From: Trebouxia sp. TZW2008
Taxonomy: Eukaryota; Chlorophyta; Trebouxiophyceae; Trebouxiales; Trebouxiaceae
Assembly: GCA_002118135.1 (NCBI GenBank)
Contig: BDIU01000036.1
Location: 186,001-250,000 of the forward strand
DNA: 64,000 nucleotides
Direction: 5' to 3'
A program made the translations under genes and the position numbers. A model generated the notes under the pieces. The model searched no databases, was not told the DNA's origin, and saw nothing but the letters and a program-made list of their open reading frames with translations. Shown here piece by piece: positions 10,408-22,564 of the stretch (position 1 is its first letter; every line of letters starts with the position of its first letter).

Positions 10408-13400
10408 ATGTCCTCTCACGATGACCTTAGTCAGCTCATGCCGTCGCTGTATTCGAGGGTCAAGCTCACCCACAGCGCAGACGAGACTGCTGAGTTGATG
10501 CAGTATGCAAGTCTTCCCCGTGTGCCAAACAATGTGAATCTCAGCAGCCCTGCCTTGAGTAGCAAGCGGCTGTTTCAGCAGCTGAATGCACCAATGCCAC
10601 CTGAGCGTCAGCTGCCGTTAGCGCAGCATAGACTGTTTGAGGCAAAAGGCAGTGGCAGGGCTGTGACGCACAGGGGCTTCAATTTGCAGCTGAGGTGCAC
10701 TTTCTGGTTTGTTTGCTTTGCTTGTGTACTTACCATACTTGCTTTGACGCGGCATGTTTCTGCTGATCTTGGTTGATAGCCGTTGCCCTTGCAGGCTTCC
10801 AAATGTGTACAAGCAGGCTGTCAATGTCTCTGCTGTGGGCCAAGTGTCTGACACGGAGCAGGAGGACATGCAAGCCCAAACCTTGCCCACTGAAGCACAC
10901 AGCCCAGCGGTCAGACAGGCAGAGGGTGCTTCAGACAACACCCAAGCAGAAGCTGTCCTGCATATGCTGCAAGACATCAGCAACAAGCGCCTCAGCCAGC
11001 TGAACCAGCATGCAGGCTCAGGCAGGAGCATCACAAAGCGCAAGTTTGAAGTCATACTTCCCACAGTACAGATCCCGCCACCTCCAGAGTCAAAGACAAA
11101 GTCAGCAGCTGTAACTCCTCACCCTGCCGCTCTGGCCACGCCACAGGCCACACTGTCTGCAGCCACAGTCAGCAGGACATCAGCTTACAGCAAGGCAAGC
11201 AATGCGGCATCCTGTGGCACAGCCATGGAAGGGGTTCCAGAGCGCCCATGGAGAAGCATTGGCAAGACACCTCAAGCCGCTGCATCTCCTGCACTCAGCT
11301 TATCTCTCAACCAGACCCCAATGGAAGGCGTGCCTGAGCGTGTTGAGCAGCCATACACAGCTGTCAGGAGACAGAGCTATAACGGCAGACTCAGGACGCC
11401 TGGCAGCACAGGGCAGACTCACAGACAGCAGCTGAAGGGCTCTGCCAAGACACAGCAGCGTGCTTCCAGGCTGGGGATTGACAGCAATGGCACACCTGGG
11501 CCTGAGACACTGCTGAGGTTGCAGCTACCAGCAGCTGATGAGGCACAGCCTCTGGAGGAGTCTCCTGTTGTGGGTTTGTTGGAGCCCCAGCAACAGCCTG
11601 GGGATCAGCAGCAGCAGCAAGCCACTGGTGCTGACCAATACGGCAGTCTTGGCTTCTTTGGCAGTCTTGACACAGCTCCTCCTGTTGAAAATGCTGCAGG
11701 TAAGCGGTCACTGATGCATTTCAACTGCATACTGCGCATAACAAGGGAAGTGGTCCTTCAAAAGCCGTGTGTTTGGAGAGATGTGTGCAGTACAGATAGA
11801 AATTTGGCCAATTGCTTGGATGGATTAATGACAGGTTGAGGAGCTTGGTGAAAGCATTAATAAGACATTCACAGATCTATCATCTCAGAAGATGATGGAT
11901 TGTCTGATCCGCAACAACATGCAGCCTGCCGTGTCATAGGTGCCAGCACGCCAGTTGATGATGGTGGTGCCTTTGATGACATGGATGATGGCGGATATGA
12001 TGACTTCAGCGATGATGCAGGTATGCATTGTTGGTGTATCTACCCACTGCAGTGCATTGCGTCTTGATTGAGCAAAGGTGATGCACTGATTGATTGATGG
12101 GTTGATCTATACCTCTGGCCGCGCAAACGTGAGGTACGTTGCAGGTATGCCTCACCCTGTTTCTGTAGGCCATGCAGCAGGCTCATTTTGTCAGCCGAAG
12201 GTGTGCAGACAATGACGCGAGGGTGGAGCACTGGGACTGACATTACTGCACTGTGTCCAGCAGCTGCTCACTCATCTAGTCACATAGGGCGTATCAACAA
12301 CTATGACGAGCTGTTCTATCTATCGTGTACAATTGACTCCTTTGCACTCTTATGTGGCATGATTGCTAGCTGGCTACAACGTCACGTACAATTCAGCACA
12401 TGCCTAAAGAGCTCGTCTCAAAGAGTCAGTCACAGATTGGAAGCATTGCCCAGAGCCAACAGAGCAACATGGTGCTCTTGTTTTGGAGTGTACCACCTCA
12501 TCATTTTCTGATTGTGTGCAGAGGCAGACCAGCTGCAATCCCCCGTCATGTTGGCCAGCAATGATGCAGCTGAGCCAGCGGCAGACGGAGACATGCAGGG
12601 GTTGACACCACTCGGCATGCACCCAACCAGCAGCAGCTGGCATGCAGGGCTGTCCAGTCGTGCGCCTAGCAGCAGCCGTAACAGACAACCCACTCCATGC
12701 TCTGTGCTTTCTGACCGGCCACAGTGCTGTACACAGCCTCGCTTTCATGAAATGGAGGTAAGGCAAATCTGTTGCAATGAGATTTGATGCATGTCAGACT
12801 GGAGAGTAGTGAGCAAGAATAGAAGAGTGAATGCACCGGCATAAATTCTAAAGGTTGACTCAAGGTCTTTCTGGCCAAATCAGGATCAACAGGTGTATGC
12901 AATTGATGCTGTGACGACTGACCAATAGCTGCATGCAGCCCACAAGCATCCATTGCAATGTTCCTTTCGCACCAGACTAGCAACTGGTGCTGACATGCTG
13001 CAGACAGTTTGCTTGAAACCAATAAGATAAAGATGCCTGTGTTGTGCAGGTGCAAACAGGCAGAAGTCTGCAGAATTCGCCAGCGCCAACAATGACTGAT
13101 GCTGCGGTGTTAGCAAACTTGCCCCAAGCTGACGAACCGACGTTCTCACCACAACAGGTCAGTGGTGCTTTCAAACAACCAGATTGTATGTCAAGGGGTG
13201 CAGCCAGTGCACCAGGCATGTCCTAGTGCATGGATTGCTGCATGTTATTGAGCGTACAGCAGAGCGTTGCTTGAGCAGGCTGTGCGGTAGCTGAGCTGCA
13301 GCTTGAATAGCAGAGTTTTACACTACCCATTTGCCTGTTTCCATTCTCACAAGCTCTTGAAAAGCTCTCAAATGCTTGGTCTGTGGCGCAGGCTGCTGAT

Positions 13401-14398
13401 GAGGAGCCTGTTGCAGAGGCTGCCCCCAAGCCTGTGCGCAAGAGTGAAGCGCATCAGCGCCTCAAGCAGGTCAACAAGCAGAGAAGAAGCCTAGCAGGTA
13501 AATTGCATGCGCTTATGAATTCACAGAGCAGCATCGTGAGGGTTCAGCATAGTGCTGAAGAATGTGCAAGTTGCTTAGAGCAGTGGGACGAGATCCTGCA
13601 GGGGTCACACACTATTATATACGCGTCATTCTCTTGTCAATGATGCTTGTCAAACACTGTGCAATGCAGTGCACAGGGTTCCTGGGGACAAGCAGGGCGA
13701 GTTGTCAGCTTTCTTGCTTGTGCCTTGCGGGCATTTCATTGCAAAGACAAGTATTCACAGGTGTCAAGCAAGACAGTTCTCAAGCTTGTCAGCAGAGCAG
13801 CATTGTTGGTTGCAGCTCTCATTTGGCCAGCACATTCATTGTATGACCAGTCTCTGCTCTCAGTGATACTTGCTCAACTGGTGATCCAATTTGCTCATCA
13901 ACTTCTACAAACTGTTCCTCAACAGCGGCTTGCAAGTCAGCACCCTTGATCTCTGTTGTGTGTGTCCAACACATCTATGTGCTGTGCTTCAGGAGAAGGC
14001 CTGCATGGTGAGCAAGGAGTGCGACGTAGCAGTAGGGATAAGCGCGCGCCTTTGGAGTACTGGAGAAACGAGCGCAAAGTCTACAACCGAGAATTCAGAA
14101 GTGAGTACATTTTCCTTGTCTCTGGTTGCTGCCAAACCAATGCAACACATCTATGTGATATCCTTCATTGCATCTGGCAAAGCGCTGCTTATACATGTAC
14201 ATGGTTCACGTGAGTTTACGCATGGGTGCATTTGTTTTAGTTGTAGCCTTGCTGATGTGCCTTTCACTCGCAGGCCTGCCAACTGTGCACCACTATGCTA
14301 CAAGGACGCCAAGTCCAAGCTGGAAGTTTGTTCAGGATCTGCCTCACCGGAAGCGGTCCCGACTTGCGCCTAGCAGGACAGACGACATCAACGCTTGA
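10408..14398 (+). CDS. CENPC: CENP-C-like inner kinetochore protein
   Basis: CENP-C binds CENP-A nucleosomes and recruits the outer kinetochore. Eight exons keep phase and give about 651 aa:
10408-10694, 10795-11699, 11940-12020, 12522-12757, 13050-13157, 13392-13497, 13993-14100 and 14274-14398.
The diagnostic element is the CENP-C motif in exon 7, GVRRSSRDKRAPLEYWRNER, which matches the plant version of the motif in its spacing of RRS, R and PLEYWR. The rest is low-complexity: acidic DDGGAFDDMDDGGYDDFSDD in exon 3, Gln runs late in exon 2, and a repeated MEGVPER element. The N-terminus has SLYSRVKLT. After the motif only about 45 residues follow (SLPTVHHYATRT...), so no Mif2 cupin dimerisation domain is encoded, as in land-plant proteins that end soon after the motif. 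The assignment rests on the motif plus gene architecture. Confidence 0.85.
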
Positions 14399-14770
14399 AG
14401 AAGCATTGAGTTGCACGCAGGCTCATTATAGCTTCGAAGTCTTATTACACTTTTGTTGCAATCTGTTTCTTGCAGCGTTGTTGTGACCTGCTCACTGCTT
14501 TGGCATGACTTCGATTCATGACGGATCTATATCTCTGGAGTGATCGTGAAAGAATGACAGCATATCTGCAACAGCAGAACTGTACACATACACCTATTCT
14601 AATAGAAAGTCATTCTGCAAGCCAAAATGCTGTTGACCTATGACCTAGAACAACAAAGCCTGTGTTGCCGTGTACAACAAGCACGACTGTGAATCCATCA
14701 GGGACTAAGCGTAGCATATGCACAAGGCTGTGTGAATGGCAGCTGCGTACAGCTCATCAAACAACTGTTG
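14399..14770. other. Tail-to-tail spacer downstream of CENP-C
   Basis: I see no coding signal in these 372 bases between the CENP-C stop and the stop of the minus-strand hypothetical gene. It should hold both 3' UTRs. Confidence 0.4.
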
Positions 14771-16735
14771 CTAGAAATATCCACTCTGCCGTCTGTAATT
14801 TGGACTGCTTCTGTAGTCATCATTGATCTGCTCAATGCTTCTGCAAGGTGCATCACAGGATGGCTCCTGCATGCTTGCAAGCAGCCTGCAAGCATTGCCA
14901 TTGACTGAGAGCCAAATCTCTGGAAAGTTTGACGATTTACAGCACTTGCTCACATCAAACAACAGAATCACCCACAGGAGGCTTCAATGGCAGATCGGGC
15001 TGCAAAGCCATGAGCTTGCTGATGCAGTTGTGGCAAGACGCTATCACCTTAGTTGACTGGAGAAACTGCAATCCTTCAAGATTGTACTTACTTGTGGAGG
15101 CCTTCCCATGAGCTTGTGTCCACCATTGTGCTTGCATGCTGCATCTTGCTGCTGTCAGGCTGCTCTAAAGGCTGGCGATTTGAGTGTGTATGCAAGCTAT
15201 CTGCTGAAGCAGCTTGGCTGCTGTGAGACTTTCTGGAGCAATGCTGCGAAGAATGACTCCCGCAGGGCCCACAAGATGTCAAGCAAACAGCTGCTTGCGT
15301 GCTTTCTTTTTTGGCTTTTGTTGCAATTTCAACATATGCAGTTGCCATAGCAACATCAGCACTACTGGGCAGCTTAGCTGAGGCACATGTGTCAACAGCT
15401 TTGACAGACTGAACTGAGCCGAAGTTGACTTTGCCATAACAAGGTGCAAGCCTGCCTGATGCACTGGGCACAGCTGTCGATAAGCACCGCTGCCAGCAAT
15501 CATCAGCGCATGCAGGCAATTCATGCTTAAGGGCTCCAGCATCTGGAAGCATCAGAGCTTCTGCTGATGCAGCTTGCTTGGGACCGGTACCATGAATGGT
15601 AGTAACTACTATTTTGCCCTCCTCGGCTGGGACGTCTGATAGTGTACGCCCAGAGAGCTCTGAGGCTTTGCTATCGCTGACTAGGACAGGCGCAATGCAT
15701 GTGTCTGAAGGCTGCACATTGGTTGCTGCTGCTGTGGGAGCTGCAGAAGTCTTGTTGTATTGCTGAAAGCATGGCACAGGCGAGCTCACAACCTCGAGTT
15801 GGTGTGCCCAAATAGGACTGCTGTGGATAGTCTCTAGCTGAGCTGTGATGCTGCAACAAAGCTGCTGTTTTGCGGGCTGACTGTATGGCCAAGTCGCAGG
15901 CTTGTTGCTGCTTGCAGGCAGAGTCTGTTGACACCTGGCTGTAATTGCTTCCACCGCGTGACTCAAGCAGAACCCTGCAACATCCCAATCGGTCTCTATC
16001 CAATACACAGCATGATGATGAAAAATGCAATCACAGTCGAAGCATGCTTTACAAACGACACCTGACTTGTATGTCCCAATTGACAGCATACTGAGTGGGC
16101 TTCAAAACCTGACATCGACTGCAATGACTGCATTGACTCACCGGGTTTGCTGGCACATTGTTGCAATGCAAATGCTTCTGAAAGCACCCTTGAGCAATCC
16201 ACACTGCCAAGGTGTCCCCTCCGCGCACCTTCCCCTTCTTGAGCTGTTTCGAGCTTGGCTGAAAAAGCTTGTGCCATACAGTGGACTTCGGCTGAGCTGT
16301 AAGTTCTGGCTGCATTCAGTCATCCCAGTCAATGAAGTCTGTGGTGTGATGCGCTGGCAGTCAAGCAGCTCATTGCGTGCATTTGCCATTTACACAATGT
16401 ACACATGCAGCATAGCCTGTTTGACTATACTGTTCAGCCAGGTGAAGCGCATGCATGAGCCACTTCGTCATTGCTGAGACAACAGTACCTGAGCCTTCAT
16501 GATCAAAAGTCGTGTCCGCTTTGCGCTTTCTTGACCTGCTATGAGCATGGGGGTCAGGAGAGGAAGCAGCTACTCGGCCAGGCGATATGCCGTCAATTGC
16601 ACGGCTCATCTCTAGCCTTAGCTGTGTCACAGCTAGCGCACTGGCACCTGCAGCTACAGAGGCAAGTGCCACAGGGCTTTCCAGCCATGCTGCTGTGTCA
16701 GAGCTGTGTGCAGAAGCATTGTGGAATGGGTGTCA
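14771..16735 (-). CDS. Unrecognised low-complexity protein gene (model provisional)
   Basis: I do not recognise this gene. The most consistent chain is: an exon ending near 16530 (open from about 16735, with MSRAIDGISPGRVAASSPDP), 16293-16140 (MAQAFSAKLETAQ...CASKP, strong donor CCCG|gtgagt), 15974-15095 (FCLSHAVEAITARCQQTLP..., a Ser/Ala/Gln-rich stretch with the recurring words SSW and HSSQ) and a last exon from about 14949 to 14771 (FPEIWLSVNGNACRLL...NYRRQSGYF). Exons 2 to 4 join in phase; exon 1 is a guess and the true start may be Met at 16277. No transmembrane segment, signal peptide or known domain is visible. The large exon is open for 330 codons, which makes chance unlikely. Confidence 0.4.
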
Positions 16736-17959
16736 TGAAATTTCATACAGCACTGCTATGCAGCACAAGTGCAACTTGTTGAAGGCAGCCAGAGAGCACA
16801 CTCGAGCTGCTTATGGCAGTATGCCTACCGCACTGAGCCTTGTTGCCAGGATACTTCCAGCATCTTCAATTGTTGACCTGAATCACTGCCTTGGCTCAGC
16901 GAAGCATCACGAGACACAGCTGTCTATGAAGGACGACGTCCTGTTCGCTGCAGGAAACCTGTGCAAGACCAGCAGGGTGTGTCTGATGGCACAGCTGATG
17001 ACGAGCGTGACGGCGAAATGGAGGTTCCTCGCTGCACGGCGCTGCTAAGGAAGCCAAGACAGCGCCGTGTGTCGCAAGTGCTTCGCGATTGGCATTGCGC
17101 GTCGCCTCGCGCCAAGCAGCAATGAGCCATGCTGCAGATCAAGCAGATTTGACAAATAATTTGAAAAAAATGGGTGTGGCAATTCAAAAGCTGCATGGAC
17201 AGATTTTTGCTTTCGTGTTCAGAACATGCATGTCTTTCATCTTTGGTCATCTGATACTTGTGAGAGCACATCTTGCGAGGCTGTTCGTGAGTGGCTGATT
17301 GCGATCTGCCTGGCACTCAATGCACACACAAATAGACCTTTGCTCAAAGCTGATCATGATCACCTTTGACTTGATCATCGTCAAATCCTGTTGAGCTCAG
17401 TGTACTGTGTGGAACTTTGACCGTTGGACCCAATGGCGCTGTCAACGTACAAAGTCATAGTCAGTGTTGCAGTCGTGGATCAGGGACACCTTCAAGTACG
17501 CATTCAACCAATGATCTCCATTATGACAGCTCTTCACACTGATGGCTAAGGGCATTATTCAGAAGAACGTCCACAAGTTGACTCTTTGTTGTCCTGGCCA
17601 GCAATGGACAGCAAATGGATAATTAGCTTTGACTTGCTGTGTTGCCTGCTGGTGAAGCGTGTGCATGGGATGAAAGGAATTGCTAGCTAGACGTCAAGGT
17701 TCTAACTCCTCACACTGCTACACCTGGACTGTTGTTCAAGCAGATGTATATCTATGACAGGACAGAGACAACTTGAAGCAATGAGCATGATATAATCATG
17801 CTCATCCCTGCAGACCGTATGACAAAACAAGCAACACTCAAAACACATTGAATTTCTAATTCAATACACACCAGAGACTGCCCGTCAGTGCAATATACAC
17901 AGTATGGTACAGACAACCTCCCCGGCACATTGAGAGCACCAAGATCAGCTTCAGGTAAG
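16736..17959. other. Intergenic; no supported gene
   Basis: About 1.2 kb in which I cannot support a gene. A 153-codon plus-strand frame (16587-17048) and an overlapping minus frame (17316-16924) exist, but neither has recognisable motifs, splice context or a believable start. The part from 17300 to 17750 is AT-richer and has stops in all frames. It should include the 3' UTR of VPS28 and the 5' end of the minus-strand hypothetical gene. Confidence 0.35.
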
Positions 17960-18998
17960 TCAGCTGGCCTGCAGCTGCGGCAAGACTGACATGAACTCAT
18001 TGTATGATGATTCCAGATCAAATAGAAGTTGCCGTGACTCATTGTCTGTCAACTCCTGGCTGGCAGGCATGCTGTGCAGTTTGCTAATCCAGGATTTCAC
18101 CTTCTCCTTGCCAGAGAAGTCTGATGGGAACCCGTCAACCTAAGACAACGAGCCACCTTGTTTCAGGAAGACAGCTGACATGCAAGCAGCATGACCAAGC
18201 AATGTCTTTTGATAGCCTACCTTGTTGAGATTTGTCAACAGGTCACTCATCAATGGATATATCTGTGCAAAAGCACCAAATTTGAGACAGCCTTAGCGAT
18301 AGAGCAGGAGTACATTGAGGCAATGCCTTTTCCACTTTACCTGATCAACAGCAGCCATATTCAGCTTGAGAGAGTCCATTGTCGTGATGAAAGCTTGTAC
18401 AGTGTTAGCTATGCTCACACCAGAGTTGGCATTTTGTGAGTACCTGCAAGAAAAGCTAAATCAACACAATGCCCATCAGCAGCAAGAGTGCTCATGAGCC
18501 AGATGATACAGTGTTAAGCTCACCTTGGCTTCCCATGTTCTAGTGTTGCTGGCATGCCTGAGTGTATCAGTCTTTTGGCAGCCATCGGGCATTGCATGTT
18601 GTAATGAGACAGAAATTGCTGAACATCTGGGACCTGGTGCAGTAATTTTGCTCAGTCACTCCTCAAGCTTTCAATGCCCCTCAGCAGCATGGGTGATTTT
18701 ACTCACCGTGTCTCGCAAAGTTTCCCACAGTGTCTTGTACTGTCCAATCAGCTTTTGGCATGCAGGTTCATATTCTTTGGAGCTGATAGCATCTCTGACA
18801 TAGGCTCTCTCAAGCTTTTCAGTTGTTTTGAATATGGCAAAGAGGTCTGCAGTGAAATTGGAATTCAAGTGTGCAATTGAAATGGCAATACAGGCATGCA
18901 AGGAACTTCAGGACATTCTCTCCACCTGCATAGTTCTCATAAGCCTCCCTTTCCTTTTTGTTGCTTGACAGGAGCACAACTCCTGTGTCTTCTGTCAT
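17960..18998 (-). CDS. VPS28: ESCRT-I subunit VPS28
   Basis: Core ESCRT-I subunit. The N-terminal part packs on VPS23 and VPS37, and the C-terminal four-helix bundle recruits ESCRT-II/III in multivesicular-body sorting. Six exons keep phase: 18998-18926, 18846-18707, 18618-18524, 18443-18341, 18262-18221 and 18139-17960. They give 210 aa, the standard length. Landmarks in order: SSNKKEREAYENYADLFAI, TTEKLERAYVRDAIS, EYEPACQKLIGQYKTL, CPMAAKRLIHSGMPATLEH, TVQAFITTMDSLKLNMAAVD, QIYPLMSDLL and a C-terminus rich in short helices (SRQLLFDLESSYNEFM). The start is Met of MTEDTGVVLLSS, immediately before the conserved block; no longer N-terminus is expected for the family. Divergent from the kelch gene. 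Confidence 0.97.
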
Positions 18999-19446
18999 GG
19001 ACCCCGCTGCCCACGATGGTCTGCGCTGGACTTGGCAGGGGACCCACAGCAAACTCTTTTTCGATGGCTCCTGCTGTTTGCCGAGAAAATCAGCCGTGTG
19101 CAAGCTGGCTTGCTCTCGGTGGTTTTAGTGATTGGCAACTTTAGAAGTTATACTTCCGTACGCTCCGTTGGCTGCTTGGACGGATGTGCCTGACTCTTGA
19201 TTTTGCAAATTCTGGTGATCGACGCAAATGCGATCAGCTACTTGTGGCTCTTCCGCACTATTTGCACTGCTTGCAGCACAGCACGGATGAACGCACGCCG
19301 TCTCCGTAGACGGTGTGCGTTGGTAACCAGAGTCTTGCGAGCTCCTGAATTGGTCAACTTATGTTGTTGTGTTCAGAGACAGCGCAGCGCACATAGCCGG
19401 GGGGCGACGTGGTCTGACCGGCGCACTTAGTTGCGCATAAGCTCAA
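18999..19446. promoter_or_regulatory. Head-to-head intergenic region VPS28 / kelch gene
   Basis: These 448 bases separate two divergent start codons. The stretch has a raised CG-dinucleotide content around 19130-19430 and no coding pattern I can support, so it presumably contains both promoters. Confidence 0.4.
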
Positions 19447-22400
19447 ATGGGAGTGTGGAACTTGCCGAAGGTGTGAGTCGCTCTGTACACGTCAGCTTTG
19501 CGTCCATGCCTGTTAGCTGACAAGCTTGATACTGTGTAGTCGGATCGAGGAGCCTCAGCGCCGGCAGCACGAGGTGGTCATGCTATTGCAAGCATAGGCA
19601 GCAAAGTCATCTGCTTTGGGGGAGCTGACCGGTCTCCAACCCCGTTCAGTGACCTATGGGAGTTGAACACAGGTGTGCCAGCTCAAAATTTGTCTCCTGC
19701 CCTTTGTATTGACGACACGATCATGACTTCACAATGCAACAATGAACGCTGCCATATCAGTCTTGTAAGGGAATGCAGACATCTACTGCCAGTTTTTGCA
19801 AGTGCTGCTTATAATGGCAGCTGACATTCTCAGGATCAGCTCTGACTGGCTAAGTGCATTCAGCCAATGTAGATGCATGCTCGCAATTGACTGGCAGCAA
19901 CATCTGCAGGCAGACATGCAAACCAGTGGACCAGGATACAGCCAACAGCAAATGCAGAAAGGTAAATCAAGCACCCTCACTTTGATACAAAACCCATGAC
20001 GCTGTCCTCTTGGCTTGTCGCTCACCTTGATGCATCATCCTCATGGTGCATGGACATTAGCTTGGTATTGCAGGGGCAAATTGGTGCCAAGAAGCGGTGC
20101 AACCATGACTGCAGTCGGGGACATGCTGTTCATATTTGGAGGACAGGTATGTTCCCAGTAAGACGCAAATGGGCAGACAGCTTGGCAGGTCCAGCAGGGG
20201 GTCTTATAAGTTCTGGGCATGCTGCAGGATCCAGTGACAGGCAGCTGCTACAATGACGTGATCATGATGGACAGCAGAAACTGGCAGTGGGTAGCACTAG
20301 AGGTGTGGGGCAAGCCTCTGTGTCAATGCTCCATTTCATCATGCTATTGTTGCTGCTTGGCAGCCAATGTCAGCAGCTAGTGGCATGCAGGTTTCTGGAG
20401 TCAGGCCACCAGCGCGACACTCGCACATCACAGGCTTAGTCCAAAATAACACGCTGGTGAGCGTATGTCAGACATTTCCCGTACAGTTTGCTTGCAGAAA
20501 TCACGCAACCTTTATCGCCAACACACTCTCTGCACCGTGCACTTGCATTTGCCAAATCCTAGTGTGGCCTAAATGTCTGATGTTAAAGCAGAGGAGTGTG
20601 GTATTCTGCATGAGCTGTCGTTTGCTTGCAGATGGTGTTTGGAGGTGCCGGCGCTCAGGGCCCTCTTGGAGACCTGTGGCTTTTTGACTTGACCAGCAGG
20701 CAATGGTCTCAGCCAGCCACCAAAGGAGATCCTCCTGCACCACGGGAGATGCATACAGGCACCATGGTTGATGACACGCGTATGCTCATATATGGGGGCA
20801 GGGGACCAGATGGCAAAGTAGGTTGCCGTTGTAGCATATTGAGTGACCGTCAGACGTGCATGCTTGGTAGCAATTTGACCAGGTGGCATTGTGCCACTGT
20901 GTCCGACTTGCGATACAGAAGGCTGGACAGTGCAACCACAGCAGAGCCTGCTAGGCATGCATCATCTTTGAGTGTTGGTCTCGAAACTGTCTTCATGTTA
21001 TAGCTCAGCAGGGCTGCTTTCATGTTGCAGGTGTTGTGTGATGCCTGTATACTGGACTGCAGCAGCTTGACCTGGAAGCTAAGAGAACCCACGCCTTTTG
21101 CACGCTGTGCACATACTGCCGTTGCGCTGCCATCAGGTGCTTATGACTCCATGACTGCCTAACAGTTCCTCAGCCTGCTGTCAAGTCTGCCCAGGCATCT
21201 TTTTGACAGTGAAGTAGCAGCTTTCTTTTGCTGTGTCTGTCAAAGATGTGTACGGACAGCAAGCATGTGATGTGTGTGCAACACAGGTCTACTTAGAGTG
21301 ACACATCTATTGTGTCATATCTGAGCTTTGCTATCTGTGTGGACCTTCTCCACTGACAAGGACTTTCATTTTAATTTTCAATTCATCAGCACATACGGTG
21401 TGCTTACAGAGGCAGGCTTCAGTGGAAACCAACAGAGCGATACAGATGAACCAATGAGCACTGGGCCTGAAGCTGAGCACATGTGTGTTCTGGTGTATGG
21501 CGGCTTCAGTGGGGATGCAGTAGAAGGAGATCTTATTAGTATAGATCCAGGTGAGCTGCTTCACCCTTCATTGCAAAGAAGTACAGGCTAAGATACTACC
21601 CCTGAACCTGGAACCCTGCAACACTTCCCCTGTTCTGCATAGCAAGTGCTTTCTTGTGCCATTATACATGCATGCAACTTGACAAGGCTATGACTCATCA
21701 GCAATGTCATGAAGCATGCCTTCCCTCACCCACATACCAACGTTCAGCGTTACTGCATGCATGCATGCATGACTGTTGCTTGCCTCCAGACAGCGGTGCT
21801 TGACAATTGTGGCAACGTGTCGTCGCAGATGGAATTGATGTCCAGATGGTGTCAAAAGGCCCTGATCAAGAAGAGTCAAGGCCAGACCAACAGATACCAC
21901 AGGCCAGGTTTGCGCATGGCGCTGTCAGAGTGCCAAGCACTGCCTTGGATCATGGCAAGGTACGCGCAAATCCGTTTAGCTGATTTGCCCCAAGGTGCAA
22001 GGTTGCCACAGAACAAAAAACAGCTGCAAGATGCAGCAATTCTTACGTTTCCGGTTTGTGGCTCTTGGCTTTACTTGGCACAGCAAGCGTGCATATACCA
22101 GCAGCAATGGATTGCAACACAGCAGACCCTCTTGTCATGAAGAAATGCTGATGCAGAGCATCATGCATATGTACAAGACTGCAGCAAGACTGCTTCAAAC
22201 GATTTTTGGGTTGTGAAGCTTGACTCCTCGATCTGTGATGCAGGACATGGTTGTTTTTGGTGGGGTCAATCCTTTGCAAGATTTGAATGACATTGCCATT
22301 TGGCAAGGTATGTGACTGGTCATAACATGAGTGGGCTTGACCTTCATCCATGGTCCAATTGGTGGTGTTTGCTTCTTGACGTCCATACTATTGAGAACTT

Positions 22401-22495
22401 GACGTCTATAGTATGCCTGTTGCCTTGTTGTCAACATTAAGTGTGTCGCCGCTTCAAAAGTATGTGCAGCTTGTCAATTGTTACAAGTCTGCTGA
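19447..22495 (+). CDS. Kelch-repeat beta-propeller protein
   Basis: About 358 aa, almost wholly kelch blades. Exons in phase:
19447-19470 (MGVWNLPK), 19540-19672, 19910-19961, 20074-20146, 20228-20302, 20391-20456, 20632-20817, 21031-21136, 21410-21550, 21829-21959, 22244-22307 and a short last exon about 22470-22495.
Each blade shows the GG doublet and spaced Tyr/Trp: ICFGGADRSPTPFSDLWEL, NQWTRIQ...PRSGATMTAVGDMLFIFGG, NWQWVAL...ARHSHI, MVFGGAGAQGPLGDLWLFDL, RQWSQP...REMHTGTMV, MLIYGG, CVLVYGGFSGD, RFAHGAV and MVVFGGVNPLQDLNDIAIW. Six or seven blades are expected. There is no extra domain, signal peptide or membrane segment. Kelch propellers bind proteins, but the partner cannot be told from sequence. 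The last exon is the weakest part. Confidence 0.85.
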
Positions 22496-22564
22496 TCAGT
22501 GTGCTGCTTAACTAGTGAGACTCATTTCATACAGCAGCCCTAGTTTCAGGATAGTAGCTGATTG

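Noticed and set aside
11839..11937. Possible CENP-C exon (VEELGESINKTFTDLSS)
   Set aside because: It needs phase 0, but the preceding exon ends in phase 1; using it gives an immediate stop. The acceptor at 11940 fits.
16587..17048. 153-codon plus-strand ORF
   Set aside because: No family motif, no splice context and Ala/Ser/Cys-rich chance-like composition; overlapped by the minus-strand hypothetical gene.
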